A stretch of 64,000 bases of DNA from Lysobacter sp. (GTDB lineage: Bacteria > Pseudomonadota > Gammaproteobacteria > Xanthomonadales > Xanthomonadaceae): assembly GCA_008015835.1 (NCBI GenBank), contig SSGH01000015.1, positions 87,873 to 151,872 of the forward strand, read 5' to 3'. Under the pieces are notes generated by a model. It had not been told where the DNA came from. It made no database searches and was given only the letters and a program-made list of their open reading frames with translations. Both the position numbers and the translations under genes were made by a program. Below are positions 56,619 to 64,000 of the stretch, piece by piece (position 1 is the first letter of the stretch; every line of letters starts with the position of its first letter).

Positions 56619-57487
56619 TCGCGCAGCGCCGACAGCGTGTCGGCCATCGCGCCGTCGAACCGCCGTCTCGCGCGTTCCGCATTCGGCGCGGCCTGCAACT
56701 CGCGTGCGGCGGCCTGCAAACGCAACGCGCCGACGAACCCCGTGCTCGCGAGCAGTTTATGCAGTTCCGCGCGCAGCACCGCCGCATCGTCGTCGCGCAG
56801 CGCGCTCGCGATGCGCTGCGCCTGCTGCGGTAATTCCGCGGACCACATGCCTCGCATCGCCGCGATGTGCTCGCGTCGGCCGTTGAGCGCGCGCAAGGCG
56901 GTGGCGTCGTCGAATACCGGGAATTTTCCGCCGGTCGGGCGTTCCGGCCCGGCGTTATCGTCGCTGTCGTTCGCATCGGCGAGCGACCCGTGCGCGGCAC
57001 GCGCCGCGCTCGGGACGAAGCGTCGAATCGCGCCCTGCAGCGCGGCGACGCCGAGCGGTTTGATCAACACTTCTTCGAAACCCGCGTCGATCAACGCGTC
57101 CAAGACCGCCTTCGCGGTTTCGGCCGTATGCGCTAGCGCGGGCGTGTCGCGGCCTTCCGCGCGCAGCCGCGCGAGCACATCGGCGCCGCGGCCGTCGGGC
57201 AGGTGCGCATCGATCAACCAAAGATCGAACGGACGTTCGCGGGCGAGGCGCAGCGCCTCGGCGGCCGTTTCCGCCGAGGCGACGTGCGCCGGGCATGCGG
57301 CGATGGCGTCGCGCAAAAACGCGGCGCTTACCGGCTCGTCTTCGACCAACAGGATGCGCGGCATGGTCGCGCCATCCATGGTCGCGTCATCAGGTGCGTC
57401 ATCGCGCGCGCCGTCGTTCGCGTGGTCGTTCGCGTGGTCGTTCGCGTGGTTTTTTTCGTCATCGGCCTGGTCCGTGCCGCGATTCAT
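56600..57487 (-). CDS. receiver-Hpt two-domain signalling protein
   Basis: The 295 residues contain a receiver domain (about 42-155: [14 protein letters not shown], phospho-acceptor Asp in LIDAHLPDG, Lys in LIKPLG) and a C-terminal Hpt domain ([14 protein letters not shown], His probably phosphorylated). There is no output domain, so it is a phosphorelay element. The N-terminal leader includes [12 protein letters not shown] from a 12-base DNA repeat. The longer start is chosen because GGAG lies six bases upstream; ATG at 57364 is the alternative. It is divergent from the YdbH-like gene. Confidence 0.85.
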   Translation of the reverse strand: MNRGTDQADDEKNHANDHANDHANDGARDDAPDDATMDGATMPRILLVEDEPVSAAFLRDAIAACPAHVASAETAAEALRLARERPFDLWLIDAHLPDGRGADVLARLRAEGRDTPALAHTAETAKAVLDALIDAGFEEVLIKPLGVAALQGAIRRFVPSAARAAHGSLADANDSDDNAGPERPTGGKFPVFDDATALRALNGRREHIAAMRGMWSAELPQQAQRIASALRDDDAAVLRAELHKLLASTGFVGALRLQAAARELQAAPNAERARRRFDGAMADTLSALRDQASSE

Positions 57488-57511
57488 CGTCGCTCCGCTA
57501 TCCTGTCCGGC

Positions 57512-59728
57512 ATGTCGCGCCGCCCCGAATCGATCTTAGGCAACCGCGGATGCGCCCGTCCAGACGGCGCATCGCCGAGATCTCGGTGCGAGTCGTTAGG
57601 CCTTCGCGCGCGTTCGCGCACGACCGCCATCGCTCGGGCGTTCGTCGGCGCGATCGCGGTGGGTCTCCTCGCGATGATCGCCATCGCGCCCGCGCAGGCG
57701 CGCACGCTGCACGCCAAGATCGAGACGCTGTCCACGGGCATCGCCACGCTGCGGCAGGTGCGGGTCGATTTGGCGTGGCCGGCGACGGCGGAGCAGGGCC
57801 GTTTGCGGGTTCGCGCCGCGCGCATCGACGCGCCCGATTTGGGCTACGACGGACGCGACGTCGATTGGACGTGCTCGCTGCGTCGCGACGGCGCGGGCGG
57901 TTGGCGCTGCGAGGGCGAATTGCGCGGGCAGGGCGTGCGGCCGTCGCAGCTCGCGCTCGATTTGGGCGCGGCCTTCACCGATGTGCGCCTGCGGCAGGGC
58001 GATACGCGTATCGACGTGCATCGCGTCGCCGCCGCGCCGGACGATACCCGAATCGATCTGACTCGCGTCCCGCTGGCCTGGCTGCAGGCGATGGCGCGGC
58101 AGGCTTGGGCCGAGGGGCGATTGAACGCGGGCACCGTCGATGCGCAGTTGCGCGTTCGCGCGCCGCAGAACGCGCCGCTACAGATCGAAGGGCCGCTGCG
58201 GATCGCCGCCGCGTCCTTCGATACGCCCGACGCCAGCGTCGCCGCGGAGCACTTGAGCGGCCGTTTCGATCTGCGGACCTCGTTCGGTCCGCGCGAGCGC
58301 CGCGTGCGTCTCGACGGCGAGTGGAACGGCGGCGAGGTGTTGTTCGGCAGCGCCTACCTCGCGTTGCCGCCGTCGTCGGTCGGTTTCGCCGTGGAGGCCG
58401 TCGGCGATGCGACGGGCTGGCGGCTGCCGAAGATCGAATGGCGCGATGGCCGCGTCCTCGGCGCGAACGGTTCCGCCGCATTCGCGAGCGACGGCGCATT
58501 GCGTGGGCTCGATCTGACGCTGGACAGCCGCGACGCGACGCCGCTCACGGCGCGCTATTTGTCCGGCTGGCTCAGCGTTTTCGGCTTGAACGATCTTGCG
58601 CTCGACGGTGGCTTGCGCGCGCGCTTGCGCCTGGATGCGAGCGGTCTGCGCGGCATCGAGGCGCGGTTGGATGCACTGGATGTGCGCGACGGCGGCGCAG
58701 TGTTCCGTTTCGACGATCTCGACGGCGATCTGCGGTTTTCCGCCGACGCGCCGCAAGACAGCGATCTGCGCTGGGCCGGCGGGCGGTTGTATGGTTTGGA
58801 ATTCGGCGCCGCCGAACTGCCGCTGCGCAGCGCCGAGGGCGCGATCGCGTTCCGCGCGCCGGTGAGTTTCGACGCGGTCGGCGGGCGCATGCGCTTCGAT
58901 CGCTTCGAACTGCGCCCGCGCGTCGGCGACCAGGGCCTGCGCAGCCGCTTCGGGCTCACGCTCGAAGACATGGATCTGGGCAAACTCGCGCAGGCGCTCG
59001 GCTGGCCGGCGTTCCGCGGCACGTTGAGCGGTCGCATTCCCGACGCGCGCTACGTCGACGATCGGCTGAGTTTCGAGGGCGGTTTGGCGATGGACGTGTT
59101 CGACGGGCGCGTCAGCATTTCGTCGCTGGCGATGGAGCGCCCGTTCGGCGTGGCGCCGACGCTGTCGGCCGACTTGGCGCTGGACGATCTGGATCTGCGC
59201 AGCGTCACCGAAGTGTTCGATTTCGGCAGCATCACCGGACGTTTGGACGGCAGCATTCGCAACATCCGCTTAGTCGATTGGTCGGCGACCTCGTTCGACG
59301 CCGATCTGCACACCGATCGCGACGCGGCGAAGCGCCGACGCGAGCGCCAGCGCATCAGTCAGCGCGCGGTGCAGAACATCTCCAGCGTCGGCGACGCGTC
59401 CTTCGTCACGAGCTTGCAGGGCCAACTCATCGGCCTGTTCGACGATTTCGGCTATCGCCGCATCGGCATCACCTGCCGATTGCGCAACGAGGTCTGCGCG
59501 ATGGGTGGCTTGGACAGCCTCGATGGCTTCGCGGCGGCGACCGATGCGAAGACGGTGAATGCGGGCCCGGCGGGCCCCCATTCAGACAACGACGGATTTA
59601 CTATCGTCGAAGGTGCGGGCCTGCCGCGCTTGAACGTGGTGGGTTTCAAACGTCGGGTGGATTGGCCCACCCTGGTCGAACGGCTGGCGGCCATCGGCTC
59701 GGGCGATCTCAAGCCCGTCGTCGAATAA
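57512..59728 (+). CDS. YdbH-like/AsmA-type envelope protein
   Basis: The 738-residue protein has an N-terminal hydrophobic segment ending near APAQA (about residue 63) and a long beta-rich body with AsmA/TamB/YdbH-like repeats (LDGEWNGGEVLFG, LDGGLRARLRLDASGLRG, GSITGRLDGSIRNIRLVDWS). E. coli YdbH, with YnbE and YdbL, supports phospholipid transport to the outer membrane. A YnbE/YdbL-like lipoprotein gene follows, which supports the assignment. The ATG at 57512 gives a basic N-region; there is no strong ribosome-binding site. Confidence 0.78.
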   Translation: MSRRPESILGNRGCARPDGASPRSRCESLGLRARSRTTAIARAFVGAIAVGLLAMIAIAPAQARTLHAKIETLSTGIATLRQVRVDLAWPATAEQGRLRVRAARIDAPDLGYDGRDVDWTCSLRRDGAGGWRCEGELRGQGVRPSQLALDLGAAFTDVRLRQGDTRIDVHRVAAAPDDTRIDLTRVPLAWLQAMARQAWAEGRLNAGTVDAQLRVRAPQNAPLQIEGPLRIAAASFDTPDASVAAEHLSGRFDLRTSFGPRERRVRLDGEWNGGEVLFGSAYLALPPSSVGFAVEAVGDATGWRLPKIEWRDGRVLGANGSAAFASDGALRGLDLTLDSRDATPLTARYLSGWLSVFGLNDLALDGGLRARLRLDASGLRGIEARLDALDVRDGGAVFRFDDLDGDLRFSADAPQDSDLRWAGGRLYGLEFGAAELPLRSAEGAIAFRAPVSFDAVGGRMRFDRFELRPRVGDQGLRSRFGLTLEDMDLGKLAQALGWPAFRGTLSGRIPDARYVDDRLSFEGGLAMDVFDGRVSISSLAMERPFGVAPTLSADLALDDLDLRSVTEVFDFGSITGRLDGSIRNIRLVDWSATSFDADLHTDRDAAKRRRERQRISQRAVQNISSVGDASFVTSLQGQLIGLFDDFGYRRIGITCRLRNEVCAMGGLDSLDGFAAATDAKTVNAGPAGPHSDNDGFTIVEGAGLPRLNVVGFKRRVDWPTLVERLAAIGSGDLKPVVE

Positions 59729-59805
59729 GGCCCGTCGAGCGTTCCTCGCCGCCCGTTGTCGCTTACCCTAGCCGTACCTCAGTCGTCCTCACTCGGAGAT
59801 CGTCC

Positions 59806-60432
59806 ATGCGCCGCTGGTTCGCCGTTCCCGTCGCCGCATCGCTGTTGCTCAGCGCCTGCGTCACCATCAACGTGTACTTCCCGGCGGCCGAGGCCAAGGA
59901 AGCGGCCAAGGAATTCGTCGAGAAAGTCATCAACGACGCGGCCCCGCCCGCGCAGACGCCCGGCGGCGGCGGAATGGCGCAGAACGTCCCCAGCGCGCCG
60001 GTCCAACCGACCCGCGAACGCCACCTCGCGTTCGACCCGCTGATGCTGATCGGCATTTCGCCCGCGTACGCGCAGAGTCAACCGGACTTCAATATCCAGA
60101 CCCCGGCGATCCGCGCGATCCAATCGCGCATGGAGCAACGCTTCGACGGCGAATTGCGCCCGCATTTCGACTCCGGTGCGCTCGGCTTCGGCGAAGACGG
60201 CTTGGTCGTCGTGCGCGACGCCGCCGCGATCGCGCTGAAGGATCGCGTGCCGGTGAACACCGCCGTGGCCGACGAGAACCGCGACCGCAAAGCCGTGTAC
60301 CGCGAAATCGCCGTCGCCAACGGCCACCCGGAATGGGAAGGCCAAATCCGCAGCGTGTTCGCCAAGCAGTGGGTCGACAGCGCGCGTTCGGGCTGGTGGT
60401 ATCAGCGCGGCGGGGCGTGGAAGCAGAAGTGA
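59806..60432 (+). CDS. YnbE/YdbL-like fused lipoprotein (DUF1318)
   Basis: The 208-residue protein has a lipobox (LLLSAC, Cys18) followed by VTINVYFPAAEAKEAAKEF, resembling the YnbE-like N-terminus, a Gly/Pro linker, and a C-terminal DUF1318/YdbL-like domain (LKDRVPVNTAVADENRDRKA, then WWYQRGGAW). In E. coli these are two genes after ydbH. Here they appear joined in one lipoprotein. It follows the YdbH-like gene by 77 bases and is probably co-transcribed. Confidence 0.82.
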   Translation: MRRWFAVPVAASLLLSACVTINVYFPAAEAKEAAKEFVEKVINDAAPPAQTPGGGGMAQNVPSAPVQPTRERHLAFDPLMLIGISPAYAQSQPDFNIQTPAIRAIQSRMEQRFDGELRPHFDSGALGFGEDGLVVVRDAAAIALKDRVPVNTAVADENRDRKAVYREIAVANGHPEWEGQIRSVFAKQWVDSARSGWWYQRGGAWKQK

Positions 60433-60468
60433 TTCGTACCGTGCGGCTTCGAGCTGCAGCGGTTCTAC

Positions 60469-60500
60469 GAAAAGCGCGGCCAATCGGCCGCGCTTTTCTT
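60469..60500 (+). terminator. terminator after the YnbE/YdbL-like gene
   Basis: A perfect 13-bp stem (GAAAAGCGCGGCC and its complement) with a 4-base loop is followed by TTTGAG. It ends the YdbH-like unit before rlmD. Confidence 0.9.
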
Positions 60501-60576
60501 TGAGGCATGCACGACAACGAGATCGCGGCGGGCTTTCTGCGACAATGCGCGCCTCGTTCTCGTCCGATATCCGCTC

Positions 60577-61935
60577 GTGGCCCGCAATCGCATCGATCAA
60601 ACGCCGTTCGAACTCGAGATTCTCGATCTGAGCCACGATGGGCGCGGGGTCGCGCGCCGCGGCGGCAGCGAGGGGCAACCCGGCAAGGCGGTATTCGTCG
60701 CGGGCGCGTTGCCCGGCGAGCGCGTGATGGCGAAACAGACCGCGAAATCGCGGCATTTCGATGAAGCGGCGACGGTCGAGGTGCTGCAGGCGTCGCCCGA
60801 TCGCGTGCCCGCGCGCTGTCCGCATTTCGGCGTCTGCGGCGGCTGCGTGTTGCAGCATTTGGACGAACAGAAACAGATTCTCGCCAAGCAGCAGGTGTTG
60901 CTCGACAACCTGCAGCGCATCGGCCATGTGCAGCCGAAAACTGTGTTGCCGCCGCTGAGCGATGCGGCTTGGGGCTATCGGCGCAAAGGCCGGCTGTCGG
61001 TGCGCCGCGTCGAAAAGAAAGACAAAACGCTGGTGGGCTTCCGCGAAGCCGACCCGCGGTTCGTCGCGGATTTGTCGGTGTGCTACACGGTGGTGCCCGA
61101 GATCGGCGAAAAGCTCGGCGCGATTTCCGCGCTGGTCGACGGGCTCGACGCGCGCAACGATATTCCGCAGATCGAATTCATCGTCGGCGACGCCACCGCG
61201 GAATTCGGCGGCGTGGCGCTGGTGTTCCGTCATTTGCAGCCGCTGGGCGATCGCGATCGCGACGCGCTGATCGCGTTCGCGCGCGAACACGCCTTCGCGA
61301 TGTTTCTGCAGCCGGGCGGCGTGGATTCGGTGCGGCCGCTGTGGCCGGCGTCGCCGCAGTTAGCGTTCCGGCTCGACGAGTGGAACATCGAATTCGGATT
61401 CCGACCGCTGGATTTCATCCAGGTCAATGCCGGTTTGAACCGCAAGATGATCGCGCTCGCGTTGAATTTGCTCGATGCCGGCCCGGAAGACCGCATTCTC
61501 GATTTGTTCTGTGGGTTGGGCAATTTCACGCTGCCGCTGGGGCGCGTCGCGCGCGAGGCGGTCGGTGTGGAAGGCGAGACCGGGCTGGTCGCGCGCGCGC
61601 GGGAGAACGCGCAGCGCAACGGCATGACGAACGTGCAGTTCTACGCCGCCGACTTGGCGCAAGACCTCGCGGGCCATGCGTGGATGCGCGGCGGCTTCGA
61701 CAAACTCTTGCTCGATCCGCCGCGTTCGGGCGCCGATGCGGTGTTGAAGCAACTGCCGCTGAAAGGCCTGAAACGCATCGTGTACGTGAGTTGCCATCCC
61801 GGCTCGCTCGCGCGCGACGCCGGCTATCTGGTCAACGAGCGCGGTTGGACGCTGAAGGCCGCGGGCGCGATGGATATGTTCCCGCATACCGCGCACGTCG
61901 AATCGATCGCGGTGTTCGAACCGCCGACGAAGTGA
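60577..61935 (+). CDS. rlmD: 23S rRNA (uracil-1939-C5)-methyltransferase
   Basis: RlmD methylates U1939 of 23S rRNA. The 452 residues have an N-terminal TRAM domain, a 4Fe-4S cluster site (Cys81, Cys87, Cys90 in CPHFGVCGGC and Cys169), the SAM site LDLFCGLGNFTLPL, and the nucleophile Cys in VSCHPGSLARD near residue 405. The start is GTG; no better upstream ATG is in frame. It follows a terminator, so it has its own promoter. Confidence 0.95.
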   Translation: MARNRIDQTPFELEILDLSHDGRGVARRGGSEGQPGKAVFVAGALPGERVMAKQTAKSRHFDEAATVEVLQASPDRVPARCPHFGVCGGCVLQHLDEQKQILAKQQVLLDNLQRIGHVQPKTVLPPLSDAAWGYRRKGRLSVRRVEKKDKTLVGFREADPRFVADLSVCYTVVPEIGEKLGAISALVDGLDARNDIPQIEFIVGDATAEFGGVALVFRHLQPLGDRDRDALIAFAREHAFAMFLQPGGVDSVRPLWPASPQLAFRLDEWNIEFGFRPLDFIQVNAGLNRKMIALALNLLDAGPEDRILDLFCGLGNFTLPLGRVAREAVGVEGETGLVARARENAQRNGMTNVQFYAADLAQDLAGHAWMRGGFDKLLLDPPRSGADAVLKQLPLKGLKRIVYVSCHPGSLARDAGYLVNERGWTLKAAGAMDMFPHTAHVESIAVFEPPTK

Positions 61936-61980
61936 TGCGGCGCCGATAGCGCTGCCGAGCGGCATGCGCGAGACCGCACG

Positions 61981-62014
61981 CGAAAGGCCCGTCGTTCGCA
62001 CGACGGGCCTTTCG
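61981..62014. terminator. bidirectional terminator after rlmD
   Basis: A perfect 15-bp stem (arm begins CGAAAGGCCCGTC) with a TCGC loop lies between convergent rlmD and the repeat-protein gene. The flanking TTTCG on both sides suits both strands. Confidence 0.9.
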
Positions 62015-62064
62015 TTCGATGGCGTTCGCGAGACCGACCGTTCGCGCCGATCTCTCGAGAACGA

Positions 62065-64000
62065 TCAGAGCGAACGCGAGCTCTGCGTGACGCCGGGTTG
62101 ATCGACGGCCGGCGCGCCCGGCGTTTGTCCCGGCGGCGTCGGCGTCGGCTGCGCGTTCGCGACGGCGGCGGTCAGATTCGACTGCAGCGTGGGCAACGGT
62201 TGGTTTTGCGCTTGCACGATGTCGGTGGGCGCGACTCGCGCGGTCGGCGAGTTCGGGTCGGTGATCACGAATAAGGTGTTGCTGTTCGCGCCCGTCCCCA
62301 TCGCGGCCTGCATGTTCGGCGAACCGCGACCGTTCGGGTCGATGATCTGCTGCTGCACCAGATTCGTCGCCACCGCCGTGGTGATTTTCTGCTGACTTTC
62401 TCTGTCTTGCGGCAGCGCAGTGCGGTCCGGCATCGCATTGATGACTTCGGTGGTGCGCGCGACGGCGCCGCTGCCCGGCGGATTGCCGCCGAGCGGATTG
62501 CTGGGCGTCGGATTGCTGGGCGTCGGATTGCCTGGCGTCGGATTGGACGTAGTGGTGTTGCTCACGGGCGGCACTACGCCGCGGTTGTCCTGCGTCGCGA
62601 TCGGCGTAGCCGGAATGATCGGCGGGGAAGGCGAGGACACCGGCTGCGGCGAAGCGTTCGTGGCGTTGCCGACGTTCGTCTGCGGTAGCGGCGCGGAGGA
62701 TTGATACGCGCTGCCGCCGCTGGTGCCGCCGGTCGTGCCCGAACCCGTCGAAGCGTTGCCGCTGCCGTTGGCGGCGTTGCCGGTGTTCGCGTTGCCGTTG
62801 AGCGCCGTGTTCGGAACCGATGGCGTCGAATTGCCGGTGGGCGCGGGCGTGGTGTTGCCGGTGTTCGTCGGTGCGGCGACGACATTGCCGGTCGGTGCGG
62901 GCGTGGTGTTGCCGGTGTTCGTGGGCGCAGCGACGACATTGCCGGTGTTCGTGGGCGCAGCGACGACGTTGCCGCTCGGTGCGGGCGTGGTGTTGCCGGT
63001 GTTCGTGGGCGCGGCGACGACGTTGCCGGTCGGTGCGGGCGTGGTGTTGCCCGTGTTCGTCGGCGCGGCGACGACATTGCCGGTGGGAGCGGGCGTCGTG
63101 TTGCCGGTGTTCGTGGGCGCGGCGACGACATTACCGGTCGGTGCGGGTGTGGTGTTACCGGTGTTCGTGGGCGCAGCGACGACGTTGCCGGTCGGTGCCG
63201 GCGTGGTGCTGCCGGTGTTCGTGGGCGCGGCGACGACGTTGCCGGTCGGCGCGGGCGTGGTGTTGCCCGTGTTCGTCGGCGCGGCGACGACATTGCCGGT
63301 GGGAGCGGGCGTCGTGTTGCCGGTGTTCGTGGGCGCGGCGACGACGTTACCGGTCGGTGCGGGTGTGGTGTTACCGGTGTTCGTGGGCGCGGCGACGACG
63401 TTGCCGGTCGGCGCAGGCGTGGTGTTGCCGGTGTTCGTGGGCGCAGCGACGACATTGCCGCTCGGTGCGGGCGTGGTGTTACCGGTGTTCGTGGGCGCAG
63501 CGACGACATTGCCGCTCGGTGCGGGTGTGGTATTGCCGGTATTCGGCGTGGTGACGTTACCGGTGCCGGTGGGTGCGGTGGTGACGTTGCCCGTCGGCAC
63601 CGATGTGGTGTTGCCCGTGCTCGGTGGGGTTGTGTTGCCGGTCGGCACGGTCGTGTTCGAGCCCGGCGTGGTGTTCGCGCCGGGGGTCGGGTTGTTGCCG
63701 GTCGGCGCGGTCGCGTTCGCGCCCGGCGTGGTGTTCGCGCCGGGGGTCGGGTTGTTGCCGGTCGGCGCGGTCGCGTTCGCGCCCGGCGTGGTGTTCGCGC
63801 CGGAGGTCGGGTTGTTGCCGGTCGGCGCAGTCGCATTCGCGCCCGGCGTGGTGTTCGCGCCGGAGATCGGGTTATTGCCGGTCGGCGCGGTGGCATTCGC
63901 ACCCGGCGTGGTGTTCGCGCCGGAGGTCGGGTTATTGCCGGTCGGCGCGGTCGCGTTCGAGCCCGGCGTGGTGTTCGCGCCGGAGGTCGGGTTGTTGCCG
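62065..64000 (-). CDS. large Thr/Pro/Asn-rich repeat protein (C-terminal part; continues beyond the window)
   Basis: The frame is open from the window end to the stop, 645 codons. From the N-terminal side come about six 20-residue repeats (pattern ANATAPTGNNPTSGANTTPG), then about twelve 18-residue repeats (NTGNTTPAPTGNVVAAPT) between roughly 62840 and 63550, then a Gly/Asn/Ser-rich region, and a more ordered C-terminus (DRESQQKITTAVATNLVQQQ, then NTLFVITDPNSPTARV). It has almost no charged residues in the repeats and many NxT sequons. Function unknown; a surface or secreted structural protein is likely. Confidence 0.75.
   Translation of the reverse strand, partial: GNNPTSGANTTPGSNATAPTGNNPTSGANTTPGANATAPTGNNPISGANTTPGANATAPTGNNPTSGANTTPGANATAPTGNNPTPGANTTPGANATAPTGNNPTPGANTTPGSNTTVPTGNTTPPSTGNTTSVPTGNVTTAPTGTGNVTTPNTGNTTPAPSGNVVAAPTNTGNTTPAPSGNVVAAPTNTGNTTPAPTGNVVAAPTNTGNTTPAPTGNVVAAPTNTGNTTPAPTGNVVAAPTNTGNTTPAPTGNVVAAPTNTGSTTPAPTGNVVAAPTNTGNTTPAPTGNVVAAPTNTGNTTPAPTGNVVAAPTNTGNTTPAPTGNVVAAPTNTGNTTPAPSGNVVAAPTNTGNVVAAPTNTGNTTPAPTGNVVAAPTNTGNTTPAPTGNSTPSVPNTALNGNANTGNAANGSGNASTGSGTTGGTSGGSAYQSSAPLPQTNVGNATNASPQPVSSPSPPIIPATPIATQDNRGVVPPVSNTTTSNPTPGNPTPSNPTPSNPLGGNPPGSGAVARTTEVINAMPDRTALPQDRESQQKITTAVATNLVQQQIIDPNGRGSPNMQAAMGTGANSNTLFVITDPNSPTARVAPTDIVQAQNQPLPTLQSNLTAAVANAQPTPTPPGQTPGAPAVDQPGVTQSSRSL
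62830..63550. repeat. 54-base tandem repeat array (coding)
   Basis: About thirteen copies of a 54-base unit, each giving 18 residues, with only a few base differences between copies. One copy is shortened to 30 bases near 62930. It lies inside the large repeat-protein gene on the minus strand. Confidence 0.88.
63655..64000. repeat. 60-base tandem repeat array (coding)
   Basis: Nearly six copies of a 60-base unit (20 residues) run to the window end and presumably beyond. Copies differ at one to five bases. It is the N-terminal side of the same repeat-protein gene. Confidence 0.9.

Noticed and set aside
57295..59805. Long open frame in a second plus-strand frame under the YdbH-like gene
   Set aside because: Only its last 209 codons, the lipoprotein gene from 59806, look like protein; the rest is an Arg-rich shadow.
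62830..63550. Regularly spaced repeats resembling a CRISPR array
   Set aside because: The repeats are directly adjacent with no unique spacers, have 54- and 60-base periods divisible by three, and encode a continuous protein.
62574..63902. Alternative minus-strand frame and a plus-strand frame through the repeat region
   Set aside because: Both give Arg/Pro- or Arg/Cys/Trp-rich products that end without a structured domain; the chosen frame has a sensible C-terminal domain.

Overview
The window is dense, GC-rich chromosomal DNA from a gammaproteobacterium. Gene order (queA-tgt-yajC-secD-secF; yceD-rpmF-fabH-fabD-fabG-acpP-fabF-pabB-pabC-mltG-tmk-holB-pilZ; rpoE-rseA-mucD-lepA-lepB-DUF4845-rnc-era-recO), GTAG-headed palindromic repeats of the kind known from Stenotrophomonas, and a protein resembling the Xanthomonadales XVIPCD secretion domain all point to the Lysobacteraceae/Xanthomonadaceae, probably a Lysobacter-like organism. 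The assignment rests on gene order and protein character, not on a database search. No rRNA, tRNA, CRISPR array, integrase or transposase was seen.

Layout. 1-6050: end of a 2OG-Fe(II) oxygenase gene, then tRNA queuosine synthesis and the Sec accessory operon, closed by a bidirectional terminator. 6140-18600: suhB and trmJ, a PhnD-like binding protein overlapping a GGDEF/EAL receptor, exoD and a CorC/HlyC-like membrane protein, a DUF47-Pit phosphate module behind a Pho-box-like sequence, an alkyltransferase-like protein, a second 2OG-Fe(II) oxygenase and a rhomboid protease. 18622-25476: a moxR-DUF58-transglutaminase operon on the minus strand, split by an accessory island with a coiled-coil membrane protein, a calpain-like cysteine protease and a lipoprotein. 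25556-28607: a membrane glycosyltransferase, a repeat cluster, and maf with a small membrane protein. 28732-41361: the fatty acid synthesis supercluster from one strong promoter region, running into folate, cell wall, dTMP and pilus genes and ending with a stand-alone XVIPCD-like protein. 41518-51512: a beta-oxidation enzyme, then the sigma-E regulon core and lepA-lepB-rnc. 51840-55775: accessory insertions that split rnc-era-recO, namely a duplicated two-gene module for small secreted proteins and a possible PD-(D/E)XK protein. 56600-61935: a receiver-Hpt protein, a YdbH-like protein with a fused YnbE/YdbL-like lipoprotein, and rlmD. 62065-64000: the C-terminal part of a huge Thr/Pro/Asn-rich repeat protein that runs off the window.

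The housekeeping operons are tightly packed, with many ATGA/GTGA overlaps (queA/tgt, PhnD-like/GGDEF, pabB/pabC, mltG/tmk, tmk/holB, holB/pilZ). The accessory material sits inside otherwise conserved gene orders. The most interesting candidates are the calpain-like protease with its lipoprotein neighbour, the lone XVIPCD-like protein, the duplicated A-B secreted-protein module between rnc and era, and the terminal repeat protein.
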